From Amyloporia xantha (Eukaryota; Basidiomycota; Agaricomycetes; Polyporales; Adustoporiaceae): DNA of 64,000 bases. The notes beneath the pieces were generated by a model that worked only from the letters and a program-made list of their open reading frames with translations, did no database searches and was not told where the DNA came from. The stretch lies in NCBI GenBank assembly GCA_036971615.1, contig JAYKKR010000006.1, positions 1,550,001 through 1,614,000 on the forward strand, in the 5' to 3' direction. Shown piece by piece: positions 1-11,622 of the stretch. Position numbers and translations under genes: made by a program. How positions within the stretch are numbered: the first letter of the stretch is position 1; each line of letters begins with the position of its first letter.

Positions 1-339
1 TTTCCATCTTTGATCAGAAATCGATGTCATCGTTAGCAGGCAAATACAAACGGTCCAAATCTAGGTTCAAATACGTATACGTCAACTCGCGCAATCAAGT
101 TTCCAAATATGTGATGCCCGTCGTTGCAGAGGACGCTCGCGAGACGGTCTCGGACCTCGGAGAGCTACGGCTGGTTCAAGTATAGCTGAGTTATCAACTC
201 ACGAGCATGGAGTTCCCAGCACTGTTAGTCATCTCGTGCAACACTGGTCAGCGGCTGCGCCCAGTCATGTTTACTTGAGATACTTGAAGTAACGGTGCCG
301 CTCCGCCTGCCCGGTTCCGATATTCAGGCCAACGAGCTT
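1..339. other. Window edge, no gene recognised
   Basis: No open frame on either strand resembles a known protein here. The similarity to the intact OPT transporter gene further right fades at about position 330-345, so this stretch lies beyond the breakpoint of the truncated OPT copy. Nothing else is visible. Confidence 0.5.
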
Positions 340-1255
340 TGTTAGAACTATGAGAAAAACCTAGAGCAAACTGGCGTATCCGTAGCCTGACATCTGCGAC
401 CCGATCAGAGTAAATATCGCAATCCCAAGATTCTAGGGAGGCGTGAGAGCTGAAGTAACGTCAGAAACAGCCATACGCGACAAACGAACTAGGTGATTAT
501 TGTAGAACACAGATAGCCGGAGTAAATAGTACTATCATGCGTATAAAGGCTGTTGAAGAACAATGACGTACCTTCTTAAACGGTCTTCACCTAGATAACG
601 GTTGCAGAGATAGAGGCAGTTTTAGCCGTGGCCTTAAACGGTGCATGTTCCTTGACTGAAACCAAAAGTGAGAACGGAATGAGGCCAGCCACAATCTTTG
701 ACCGACGTCATGTACCATTGAAAGGATCAGGATTGACCCACCTGAAACTAGCATTCTATGGCAGGAATGCATAAAATTTCCATACCGGTTCGACAGGACG
801 TAAAGGAACAGTGTCGAAACGGGAAGGGATTGCGGCTTGTAGTAGTAGATTTGTGCTAGAGCACTGTCTGATCGTCTAACGAGAGGATTCATAACGAAGG
901 GAACGCACATGACATGTACTAACACACTAAGGGTGGAGAATCCGAGCCCCAGAAAGACAGTCAGGACTGTAACCACCGGCGACTCAGGGTCGCCTCTAGT
1001 CTTCAGGACCTGCAGATGGCCATCCTAAGCACAAGGCGCAATGTCGTTAGCGAATTTTTCCTGGAGCACGGTCACCTTACCTCCTGAACGTGAGAATGTT
1101 CTGCAGCGTTCTGGTTCTTCTCCTGCTCTAGGGAGGTTTTCCCAGATGACAGCTTCTCTCGCCGTACGCGAGAGAATGTAGATGTGGCGTGGACAGGATA
1201 AGGGAAAGCTCCTACGAGGGCCCCGGTATCGAGATCGCTGACCTGGATGTATCAA
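340..1255 (-). pseudogene. Truncated, decayed copy of OPT-family oligopeptide transporter (5' part)
   Basis: This stretch matches the 5' part of the intact OPT gene at 2204-5631. The minus-strand reading VFLGLGFS at about 950-976 and AQIYYYKPQSL at about 820-860 parallel VFLGLGFSAFG and AQIYYFKPQTL of the intact gene. The DNA around 370-445 (ggcgtatccgtagcctga and following) matches 4738-4800 of the intact copy. The acidic N-terminal region is badly diverged, reading is broken by stops and frame changes, and all downstream transmembrane exons are missing. The homology continues upstream of the start (about 1256-1900 against 5640-6230), so the duplication included the promoter. I read it as a dead tandem duplicate. 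The call rests on comparison within the window, not on a database search. Confidence 0.7.
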
Positions 1256-2203
1256 GATTTCGAGAACCTCAACGCTGTCTTGTTAGAGCAATCTGATACA
1301 AAGCGATTCCGCTCCGTTATGATTATGATATCCTGATACGATGGCCTTCGGACCACAAAATATATACGCGTCAGTGCAGCTAGGAAGGCACACAATCAAA
1401 ATAAGCGCAGAACTTGAAATTCAGCGTCCTTAGATCAAAATCCATGATAGCCAGCACAACTCAAAAATAAGCAGACCGACTGCACCACCATAATTGATGG
1501 AGGAACACGTGTCATGATACACTAAAGCAGTATACATCGGCGCCGACTCGAATCCCGGACGATGAGTTCACGCACCTTGTATTCATGAAAAGACCTTGCG
1601 TATAGTAGCAATCACGTCTCAGCACCGTTTTCTTCCCCACGCGACTCGGACGCAGTGATATCTCGTCTAAGGAGACTGATGTCAGCAGAAAGCATCTTTC
1701 ATCGTCGGACTCCACCTGAGCATAAAGAGAAACTTCTTTGCCAAAACATGTCTTACACAGTTTGCTGGGGTAGGGTAAATGGACGATTTGGGGAGTCCAA
1801 ACTAGGTCACTGCGCAGCGCTAGAAGGACGCGTTCCCGACGATCGCGACGATGACACGGTCACGTCTCGTGTGGCACGTGCTACTCACATCAACACCCAC
1901 GAATGAATGCGATTCCAAACCTCTGGAAAGAAGTCTAATATACATAGTAATCTTCAAAGTCGATTTTGTTCCAGGCTACACTCTATATACTGATTGTACA
2001 ACCTGAAGGTAAAATTTCTCCGTGATTGTACTTCGAGAGCCTATTATTGTTCAGGCGCCATGCAACGATCCGCGGATAAGTTGAGATCTAGCATCAGGAT
2101 AAGTGTGAGGGCGAGATGCAGACAATTCCGACCTACCATTTCCCCACCACTGCGGGAAGGAGTGAGCGTTTCCCGCAGCACCAAATATTGCCTATGCCAG
2201 ATT
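1256..2203. other. Duplicated OPT upstream region plus spacer, no gene
   Basis: From about 1256 to 1900 the DNA matches, with much divergence, the region upstream of the intact OPT gene. For example, the block with gacgcgttcccgacgatcgc near 1828 pairs with gacgcgttctcgacgatcac near 6176. The rest is spacer between the pseudogene and the 3' end of the OPT gene. The short open frames here show no protein-like composition. Confidence 0.5.
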
Positions 2204-5200
2204 TTAGTTCATTATGATCATGATGACATGAACGGTGCTCACAAAGTTCAATACGAACAAGACGACCTGCGTTCCGCCATCCATAGCCGCGGCAACAATG
2301 TAACTGTAAGGAAAGTTGTTGTAAATCGGCTCGAAAGTTTTAGGAGAGAAAGCCTCACTTGTATTTCGTGAACCAGCGGGGATAGCGCGTACGGACCCAC
2401 CACTGCACGAAAATACCAATAGCCATGCGAGTGCTAAATACGGTGGTAATCGATCTCAGCGAAGCAGGATTCATCATTGCATAGCATGCAACTCACTTGA
2501 TTTGAGTATTGATTCCAACCGACAGCCAGCAGGAATACTGGAAACAGTCATTATGGGCCTTTCGAGCTGCACAACTACGTCACACTTACCAGCATAATGA
2601 TAGGGGTATTAAAGTTCTCGAAACCAGCTTGAGGCCAAATACGATACTAGACGGCTTACACAGTGAGGTGATATTTCACAAGCCATAGTCAGCTGACTTA
2701 CGGCAATATAAAATGGAAAGGGCAGGAAGAGCCAGATTACTAGAGACAGTGGAACAATGTGATAGGTCGAATTGGGACCGAACATGTGTGGAGCAAGGGC
2801 GCCCCAGGCAATCGCATTCGCTAGAGACGATCTCAGCAGGGATGAATCACTGGTGAGGAGGTAACTGACAGTTATATCCTTGGGCGTTCTGCCCAGACCA
2901 TAAGCTACAGTGACATCAATACGTGTGTTCAGGTCTGATGGACGCGCTAGGAACATACCGAGTCCCCGAAATGGAAAGGAGCGCTTTTATGTTCGACCAG
3001 TGAGTTTAAGACGAAGGAACACGAATTCAAATTCATACCTGGCCTTTGAGCATTAATAATGGACAGCATCATGACATCTGAAAGAAGAGTCAGATCCTCG
3101 TTGCTGGCAAGCATCACTCGAATCCGCACAATTCAGAAGTGCCCCGACAACAGTACCTAGACATGATCAGAACGCTAACCGCCTCAACATGACAAATAGT
3201 ATCTACCAGCCATTTGCATGCAGAACGTCACGCGAGGAGCCAATTTGACATATTGGCCAAGCTTGAGGTCTTTCAGGAAACCGACACCCTGCGATATTGG
3301 CTGCCCTCCGTATAGCGCGCCATACATGTTAGCAACAGGATTTCCAGGCACCATATACGCTGATGCCCCGTCAGCATCGCCGCATCATAGGAATCACCAT
3401 TGAAACACTCTTCACCAGTAATCATCTCGAAGAATCCAGCAGCGCTGCTCGAGAAACCGATTGTTGCTGCTAAGGTCCCATAAAGTGCGCAAAGAATGAA
3501 GCCGATGAGCAGGATCACTGTGAGCGCCCACCACGGCAACCCCGACTTTCCAGTGTAATTTGCTAGAGAGGGCTCAAAGTCAACGGAAAACACCATGGTT
3601 GACAATAACGAGACGCACTGGCTTGTGCGGTGGCATATGCGCAAACCAAAACAGCCACATACCACCAGCGTGGAATCTGCTTGTACACCTTCATCCTCTC
3701 CCAGTGCTACAACGGCGCAAAATGTATCAGTCGGTACTGCGCAGCCCGTGATTTGATCTCCAGGACCCACCGCATCGTGGACAAAGTGTACGTGCTTGTT
3801 CCAGGGATTGAGCGACTGGAAGAATGGCTTGAGATCGGTGTAGTGCCAAATCGCAACGTGTGTCACGAGCGCTCCAAGTGACAGATTCGAGACGATCAGT
3901 ACCAGCGCATTTGTTGCCGAAAAGTAAGCAGGCTGAGGCGCAAGATCGACTTCACGAATACCGCAAAGTAACATGACGACACTACGCACCCCAAGCTTCG
4001 CAAACTTGGTCGGGTCAAATTTGCCATTAGTTAGTAGCGCAGTCTGGTCATACTCTGACCCGTTTTCTGCCTGCATGCAGTTTCTCGCGTTGCATCAGAA
4101 ATTCTGGATATATCGGTCAAAACGGTACACCACACTCACGAAGATCGCTTGGCTCATGAACGGGAACTGCTGCGCCTTCCACAGATTGCCGTAATACACC
4201 GCAGCCATTAGGATATACGTGAAACCAATGCCAATGTACGAATTGATCTGGAACCAGAGCGGCGACCACAAGCAGGCACTTCCGATGTAGTTCCAGTCAA
4301 AGCACAACGCAAGTAGACCCATGCCTTCGTTATTGTCAGCGCCACCAAAGATATTCCGTATCACGGCGCTATGGTTGTCGGCCAGACAGAAGATTGAGAT
4401 ACCAGTGAGCACCGGAAATATCCCTGCACACAAAGCATATCAGTCGATTTTGACTCGGTTCAGGTGTTATTGTAGACGCTGAGAAGAGACAAAGGCAGCT
4501 GAGCGCTCACTTACATTCAGGGAAAATCTCCCAGCAGAACATGACGGAGAATACCGTCCAGAAGAGGCGTACACGTTTCGACGTCATCTGGCTGTCGAAA
4601 TGCAGCGCTTGGAAGAGATTGGCCGTGTAGACTGAAGAACCCCATGAGTTGGACGCGGTTGGACTTATACACGCAACACTCACTGTTTTCAGGCCAGAAA
4701 CATTTCGTCGGCTTCACAAGCACATCTTGAAGGAGACCGGCGTATCCGTAGCCTATGAGCTGCGATCCGATAAGAGTGAAGATAGCAATTCCGGGATTCT
4801 GAGAGCATGGTGAGACTCAGTCTACGCGGAGTGCCAATGTAGTGGAAAAACAAACCATTTCATTGTCATAGAACACTGGTTTGAGTGACGTTTACAATCA
4901 CTGTATGTGGTCCTTAGATAACAGCAAAGACATACACTCTTGAACGGATATCACTTGTATGGCCGTGGCGGACGTGGAAGCAGTCGAAGTCATGATCACA
5001 ATGGCTACATGCTCCTTGACTGTAATCAAATGTCATGAAGAGAAACAGCGCTGGAGTATGACCTGCGACGCACTGTTGAAGGGACCAGGGTTTATCCACC
5101 TGAATGCAACTTTGGAGGGCATGACCATGTGCATGACATTGCCCAACCAATATGACAACACTAGCAGCAGCAGTATCGAGACGTCAAGAGTTTGAGGCTT

Positions 5201-5631
5201 GAAGTAGTAGATCTGCGCTAGAACACTGTCCGATAGCGCGGCGGTGAGATTCGACATAAAAAAGAAGATATGTTTACTGACGCTCCGAAAGCCGAAAATC
5301 CGAGGCCGAGGAAAACGGTGCGAAATGTGACCGCAGGCAACTCTGGGTCATCTCTAGTTGATAGAACCTGCAGATGCTCATCTATACAGTCCTTTGTACC
5401 AGCTAAACTTGAAGGCAGACATACCTTCGTTGCCACATCATATGCTGCTTGTACACGATATTCATCGTCATCAGCTTCATCGTTGGCCAGTCGCTCCTCG
5501 AGGTCTGTTACTTCCTTCAAATTCTGGATGTCCACATCGTCCACATCATCCGAGGTCTTCTCCTTCTCAATGGAGGAGTCCTCGGACGAACGCTCCTCGC
5601 TGTACACTGGAAGTTGAGACACTGCAGACAT
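2204..5631 (-). CDS. OPT-family small oligopeptide transporter
   Basis: Multi-pass plasma or organelle membrane protein of the OPT family, which couples import of small peptides (or related metal chelates in some members) to protons. Start at 5631: an acidic cytosolic head (MSAVSQLPVYSEE..), then DDPELPAVTFRTVFLGLGFS, the family's typical entry to helix 1, and after an intron AQIYYFKPQTL. Later exons give VKEHVAIVIMTSTASTSAT, SIFCLADNHSAVIRNIFGG, NEGMGLLALCFDWNYIGS, VYYGNLWKAQQFPFMSQ, YMVPGNPVANMYGALYGGQP, KLGQYVKLAPRVTF, ANAIAWGALAPHMFGP and YSYIVAAAMDGGTQVVLFVL, in the family's order. The introns I checked are GT..AG and keep frame (for example VQELFYDNEM across one near 4870-4940). The terminal exon ending at 2204 is less certain. 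It is interrupted by about ten introns. A decayed tandem copy lies just downstream. Substrate cannot be read from sequence. Confidence 0.8.
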
Positions 5632-8174
5632 AACAGAACCGGGAAAGGAGACCTCCTACGGGGGCTCCGATAGCGATGGTGCTGCACTTATCATTAAACG
5701 GGATTGTCTGGGTCTGTATAACCTTAACAGACTAGAAGGACTTCAAAAAGTCGCCGATGTCTGTATCTAATACTCTAGTAGGTATTTTGGTATCCAGATA
5801 CGATGGCATTTGCATCACAAGACATATGGACACAAAAGAGAAGCACCGTCAGGCTTATCAGAAGACGGGCTCACCACGGACGCGAAGTATTGCGTGCCCA
5901 CCTGAAACCAGTTTGACCAATAGCACAGCAGAGCGGTATTGACGAGCATGAAATGCGGAAGAGTATGCGTATGGGCGAGATGAATCAAACGAAAATATCT
6001 GTGCCCATTTGTAGATTCTGCTTCTGGTACCACACCTAAGCAAAACTCGTATTGTTTTTGATAGAAAGCATGTATTTTCTGCCGTTTGTCTATGGAGCAA
6101 CGTGCGTTAATCTAGCGATTAGAGGAGCACCAAAGTCCAGCTGGGCCGCTGTGCGGAACAGCGGAAGGAGTCAAAGACGCGTTCTCGACGATCACGGTCG
6201 CGTCTTGCGCACGTGCCGCAAGTCTACTGGATGCGTTTCCGTAAGGTTTTTACGGATGTCTCGGTTTTGTAAATCTCAACAAATCTCGATTAATCTCGAT
6301 GCGAACAATGTAACATTTCTATGAAAGCCCGGCATTATCCCTCCTACATAATGGTATGGTTGGAATGGGCTTGCGAAAGCAAGCAGTTTGACACCCATAT
6401 GATAGCACCGAAGGGAGAGCAATATTGCGCCGTGAATTCGACTTTGTCAGTGCTTGGTCGGTGCGACCCAAATGCGTGGCGACATGTGATGGAGCACTGC
6501 CTTTTCGGGCAAGCGCGGGTCGGGGCCACAGCTGTAAACGCGCTATCTACAAGGGGGGTCGGACCCCCTTCCTTGAACAGTGATTTATGACAAATGTGCC
6601 TATACCCCAAACTCCTTCAAAGTATACCATTTTATTCATATAGATCTCAGGAAGCACTGTGACGAGTTTGCACACTTCGTGGATTGAACCTGTTCATCCA
6701 GGGCTCTTGTGAACGCTCCTCCTCCACGAGCGCCTATGCGAGGCTTGGAAGGGAAGGTTGGAGAAGACTCGGCAAAGATGCCGAGGTAGTGCGGAAGATT
6801 CCGATATTACATTTGGCAGGTCATTCACATTCCCACGGCGAGGATTGGACCGTTCATATCAAAAATTAGTGAAACCTTATTTTTATCCATCTTTTTTGGG
6901 ACGTTTACAGACTAGAAATTACCGTAAAAACCTTACGGAAACGCATCCACTAACACTAGGCGCGCCAAGTTGTTCGGACTCAAGTGCTAACCTATATTGC
7001 GAATTTCTTCGACGACCTCTGTCACACATCTGATCTCATAACAATTCGACAGCCATGATTACTGACCAATTGCTCGATTTCTTGACGACGTCTCAGACTT
7101 GCTCCAAATGATCAATGGCATGACAAATATTTGCATGCCATGTCCGATGGCGATACGATCCGTGTCCACTGTCGAATGTATATGCTCTGCACCCAAGACA
7201 CCTTTGATCTCGTGTGTCTGTCTTTTCCAATTTGTATGTTCCCAAATTACCATCCACGAGGCGCGGCCTCATACCATGAGTGAATTTAAACATTCACGAA
7301 TCATGTCATGCTTGATCGGCTTGACCTCCATTCTCGATGGACAGACAGACAGGCATCCTTTGCTAGAAACAAGGCTGACGGCCGTGTTCCTCTATTTGAT
7401 GTTGGAGGCGCGCTCCGAGACTGCTTCTGGCGCGAGCGCGGTATACCCTCCTTGATGCTGCAAGGAACGGCGCATCTTGGCTCTAATGCCCCTCGCCGGG
7501 GCCTTCATCCTCGCTATCCTCTGACCTCGGAGACATTGCAAGTCACACCATGAGCCTCAATACTATGACGAAGAATCAAGACGTCCAGGCCGATCCCCTG
7601 GCCCAGCTTCACTGTGCATCGAATAGTTTACTCCAGAGTCTATCCCAAACATGCGTAAGCCCGCCGCGGTCCCGCCCACGCAGCATCGCCCACTCTTCCA
7701 GACCCACAACGAGGAAAGTATCCATGCCCCCACGAACACACACTGACCTCCAGGAATGCCCAATGTGGCAATCGGGTCCAGTACATACTCGGGTCAATCT
7801 CAGATTCTCAGCCGGTCCTTGGAGCGTCGTCCACAGGTGTATCTCTTTTCCAATTTGCTCACTGTGGACTGTGGTCTCATGACCCTGCAGAGTCTACGCT
7901 CTGTGAGCTGATCATGAACCGTCCCTTACTGGGGCACATGGTACACATCGCGCTCCCGATCCATCATGTAGTGCCAGAGGTACACCGAGCTATTCCCGGC
8001 CCCCTATTCCTAGCCACTCTCGATTATGGGATCTGGATCCGCTCCTCGATAGCGCCCTGAGGATGATGTCTCTGGGTCGCTGATGCCTTACACCGCCTAT
8101 ATTGGATTATTTGGAAAGCTTCACGGCAGTAAGCACGTTTCCGAAGTATATTGAGTTTACTCCTTTTCTGGTGT
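5632..8174. other. Upstream region of OPT gene and gene-poor spacer
   Basis: About 5632-6230 is the OPT promoter side and is the partner of the duplicated block at 1256-1900. From 6230 to 8174 I found no reading frame with protein-like composition or consistent splice sites. One weak start-containing exon with a GT donor (ATG at 7550, reading MSLNTMTKNQDVQ..) has no convincing continuation. Confidence 0.4.
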
Positions 8175-8265
8175 TTGCTTGGTAACCTGTAAGCTGGCTA
8201 TGTGGTCCCTTTCAATCCGTGTCAATGAAAGGGACCACATAATCAGCTTACATATTACCAAGCAA
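8175..8265. repeat. Near-perfect inverted repeat, 40-bp arms, 11-nt loop
   Basis: The left arm 8175-8214 and right arm 8226-8265 are reverse complements at 36 of 40 positions, with an 11-nt spacer. The core tgtggtccctttca / tgaaagggaccaca is perfect. As RNA it would fold into one long hairpin. It may be a fold-back transposon remnant or a small-RNA precursor. No flanking target duplication is evident. Confidence 0.85.
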
Positions 8266-8887
8266 CCCCTGTTCTTACATACTATGCCTGCACCTGTTTG
8301 AAATTGAACCAATCTGAGGAGTACAGAAAATGTTTACCAATGACATTGCAATCTTCCCTGGAAGCTTCGTCATCATCGATATATGAAGTTACCACTCTGT
8401 GGTGTCTTCTCGCAACGCCTCATGAGACGGGTCCATCCAGGACCGCTAAGGCTACCGCCGCCATCATCACTGTGGTTAGAACCGCTATGACTTAGACGTT
8501 GTCTCACTCATGCGGTCCCAAAAAGGTCACAGTAGACGAATTGAATTGAAATAAAACAGTCAGGTAAGTTACACGAAATAAGTGAGCAGTAGATACGGGA
8601 CCTGATGTTGCGCTGATAAGTATACAATGTGAGTCGTGCAGTAAAGCGATGATAGTACAACGTAGGTGGCAGTCAATAGAAGGAGCCTTCGGGACAGTGA
8701 AGTGTACTGTCCAGTCCCTCGATATAGCCGACGTGAAACATAAAAAAATCGTAAAGCCCCACAAACCCTACCCCACTAAAATAATCAATAACATCATATC
8801 ACACACCCACGTCCCTTGCCGTCCGAGCCAGCGTGTTCGTAATACAAGTCGTAAAGAATGTCAGCGGCCATGGTCCCACAGGCGGAT

Positions 8888-11073
8888 TCACGCTGAAGCC
8901 TTTTCATCGAAATCGTCGACGTGCACCTCGGCCGCGACGCCGTGGGCGATGATTTTCTCCTGGACTTCCGTCCCGTCAAAGAGCGCCGCGGTCTCCTCGA
9001 GCGAGAGACTCTTCGTCTCGACGATCATGAAGTACAAGAAGACGAGCTCGAACGCGAGCCAGCACACGTACACGATCTGTGGAGTCGGCGTCAGCGGTGC
9101 GCGTCACGAAAAAGAGGGAAGGGCGAGAGCGGAAGTGAAGAGGAGAGACGCACGTAGTACTTCCAGCCGATGTTCTGGAGCGCGATCGGGTTGACGTACT
9201 GGTTGAAGATGAGCGCGACGGAGATGGTGAAGTTGAAGACGTTGAAGCCCTTCGCGCGGAGCGAGTACGGCAGGATCTCGACCGTATATGACACGATGAG
9301 CGGCGTGAACGCGAGGCTGTGGCAAGGTATCAGAGACAACACGCACGACACAATACCGGGCAAGAGGTAAGAAAAAAAGACTCACTCATATGCGGCGTAA
9401 AAAAGGAAGATGAACGCGATGACGGCGTGCGCGGCGCCCTTGCTCTGCGTGATCGCGTACCGGGCGGAGCAGATCGTCTGCATCGTAAAGAAGAGCAGCA
9501 TCCCGCACGCGGAGGTCAGGAAGAGGAAGCGCCGCCCGAGACGCTCGACGAAGAACGACGCGAGCACAGCCCAGAACAGGTTCCAGATCGCGAGGATGCT
9601 AGAGGGGGGGGGTTCAGCGATCAGCGATGGGAGGGGGGAAGCATAGGAAGGACATACCCCGTGACGAGTAGCTGGATGGTCGAGCTAGTGATACCAATGG
9701 TGTCGAAGACCTTGTTAAGATAGTACGAGACGAGGCCGTTCCCGGACCACTGCGAGAACCACGCGATGGCGACAATGATCACCATCCGCCGGCGGTTGCC
9801 CTTCGTTGTGAACAGCGTCTTCCAGCCGATACTCTCCGTCGCTACATCCGGAACAGGAGATGAGAAACAAATCAAGACGAAAGGAGCCAGCCGACCGGGT
9901 GGCAGGCCAGAACACACAACGCACCTTCGCGCTCGATCTTGAGTGCCGCCTTGATCTCGTCAAACTCATACCGCACCAGCGCGTCATCTTCGTTCCCGTC
10001 CGCATGATAATACGCGAGAGTGCGGAGCGCGCGCGCATCCTGTCCCTTGGAGATGAGCCACCGTGGGCTCTCAGGCGCGAGGAGGACGAGGAAGAACTGG
10101 AACATGGACGGGATGCCTTGCATGAGCGAGGGGATGCGCCACGACCACGTGCTGTTGATGTGCTGGGTACCATACGTCGTCCAGGATGCGCTGTCGGTGG
10201 GGTGAAGTCAGCGGGATAGTACGGAACAAGAGCTGGTGGGAAGAGTGGGGGACGCACACGATGTTTCCGGAATACCAGAGAGAGTTGTAGAGTGATGTCA
10301 GCTGAGGGCGGTACCGGGGGTAGGCGACCTCGGTGACCAGCATCGGCGCGGCGTTGGCTGGATGCGCTCCACATTAAATTGGTGCTACTATGCGAGTTCA
10401 GACACGCTCACCTGCGAATGTCAGACCAAAGCCGATGCAGAATCTGGTCGACGTGACCGTATGAGCAACTGGCAGAACGAAGTTGGGGAGCATTTGACGC
10501 ACCGAGCACCGATGAACATCCCAAGACTGTAGGCCCCCGTCTGGACGCCTACACCGACCAGCATGATGGTAGCTCCGATCCAGATGGCCCCGCGACGACC
10601 GAGACCGTCTGAGAGATATGGCGCGATAGGATAGGCAGCGAGGGAGCCGATGTTCTACGTGGAATTGAGCAATGATTGGCAACGAGGGTCTGCTGTGAAT
10701 CCGTACCTGGATAGCATTGAGAAGCCCGAGCATCGAGCCGTGTGGGGTGTTAAAGTAATTCTCCCACTGTTTCAGTGACTGGAAGCTGTTCATGAGACTA
10801 CCGTCGAAGCCATTCATGGACGATGTGATGAGCCTGGACAACATGGTCAGCAATATGGATATGGCAGGGACACGGGAATGACTTACAAGAGGACGATCCA
10901 TGCATGAAGGGCAATGAGACTGGGGATAGGGGTAGGCCGTCAATAAATTTATTTGAGCCTGTACAAGAGCGCTGGTGTGCTCACCGTCGGTTGTTGTACC
11001 ACTTCCTGTTTGGATCCATAAGGTGATCGAAGGACGTGGGGTGCGCCCCGGAGGCAACGAGACCGCCGGCCAT
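8888..11073 (-). CDS. MFS sugar transporter (hexose/lactose permease-like)
   Basis: Twelve-helix major facilitator of the sugar porter family, plasma membrane, proton-coupled sugar uptake. Start at 11073 reads MAGGLVASGAHPTSFDHLM, then DPNRKWYNNR at the first intron. Further exons give SSMNGFDGSLMNSFQSL (helix 1), YLSDGLGRRGAIWIGA (the D-x-x-GRR loop motif between helices 2 and 3), PMLVTEVAYPRYRPQLTSLY, LLAPESPRWLISKGQ (PESPRWL signature), FSQWSGNGLVSYYLNKVF, FFVERLGRRFLFLTSA (second GRR motif), SYTVEILPYSLRAKGF and the closing VETKSLSLEETAALFDG (PETKG-like signature). Introns are short with GT..AG ends and the reading stays open across those checked. Stop at 8888. Length is about 530 residues, normal for the family. 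The PESPR and QWSGNG segments are like fungal lactose/hexose permeases, but the sugar is a guess. Confidence 0.9.
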
Positions 11074-11364
11074 GATGCGAAAGGGGCGGGAGGAGTAAGC
11101 GAGGCGTTCGAGGGGGCGCTGAAACTACGAAGAATGTGAAGAAGCAGGCGTCGAGGACAAGAAAGCGAGAATTCTAGCGCGGCCGTTTTATACGCATTAG
11201 GTCTGACAGGGGACGAGTCGAATCGCGTCGCGTCGCGAATAGCGGTGAGGGGAGACATGTGATGTTGGAACAGAGGAAGATTCCCCAGATTTTCCCCGCA
11301 CTCCATCCCCACAATTTCCCCACCGGATCTAGTCTCACTTTGATCGCCAGCGCCTGTGTGCCTG
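11074..11364. promoter_or_regulatory. Upstream region of MFS transporter
   Basis: About 290 bases upstream of the transporter start at 11073, with C/T-rich runs on the coding strand. No TATA box in the usual place stands out. A perfect 7-bp palindrome gtgcctg-t-caggcac (11359-11373) lies at the end of the possible small gene to the right. Confidence 0.3.
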
Positions 11365-11622
11365 TCAGGCACGCGCGCCCTTGGCTTTCTTCATCGACGC
11401 GGCCCTACGTAGGTCAACAGCGCAGGTAAGTCACGTTGCCCTCTGCAACAATAACCCGATGCCGACAGCACGTACAGCACACCCATCACGCCCGGAGGAC
11501 ATCTCGGCTCCCTCTTCGGCAGCCTTGTAGGGGCGGAGCCCCTGTTTGGGCCATCGAAATTTGACTCCGATCCGTACCTCGTCCAGATCACTAGTCTCCA
11601 CCTCGACGTGCATCTGACCCAA
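11365..11622 (-). CDS. Possible small unrecognised gene
   Basis: Minus-strand frame starting at 11622 reads MGQMHVEVETSDLDEVRIGV and continues KFRWPKQGLRPYKAAEEGAE, which has a protein-like mix of residues. A possible intron (weak GTGTGC donor, gacctacgtag acceptor) would join it to a basic tail AASMKKAKGARA ending at a stop at 11365. A TATA-like ctatataat lies only about 15 bases upstream of the alternative start at 11633, which favours the inner start or an unseen upstream exon. I do not recognise a family. It could equally be a gene remnant. Confidence 0.25.

Noticed and set aside
1540..1560. B-box-like bases tcgaatcccgg
   Set aside because: No matching A-box or acceptor stem around it.
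7550..7882. 110-codon plus-strand frame starting MSLNTMTKNQ
   Set aside because: The first 35 residues look helical and a GTAAGC donor follows, which made me think of a small Mediator-type subunit, but no matching downstream exon was found.
8649..9194. 181-codon plus-strand frame over the end of the MFS gene
   Set aside because: Antisense shadow of the transporter's last exons.
9319..10219. Long plus-strand frames inside the MFS gene
   Set aside because: Shadows of the minus-strand transporter; very Arg/Glu-rich reading is typical for antisense of GC-rich coding DNA.
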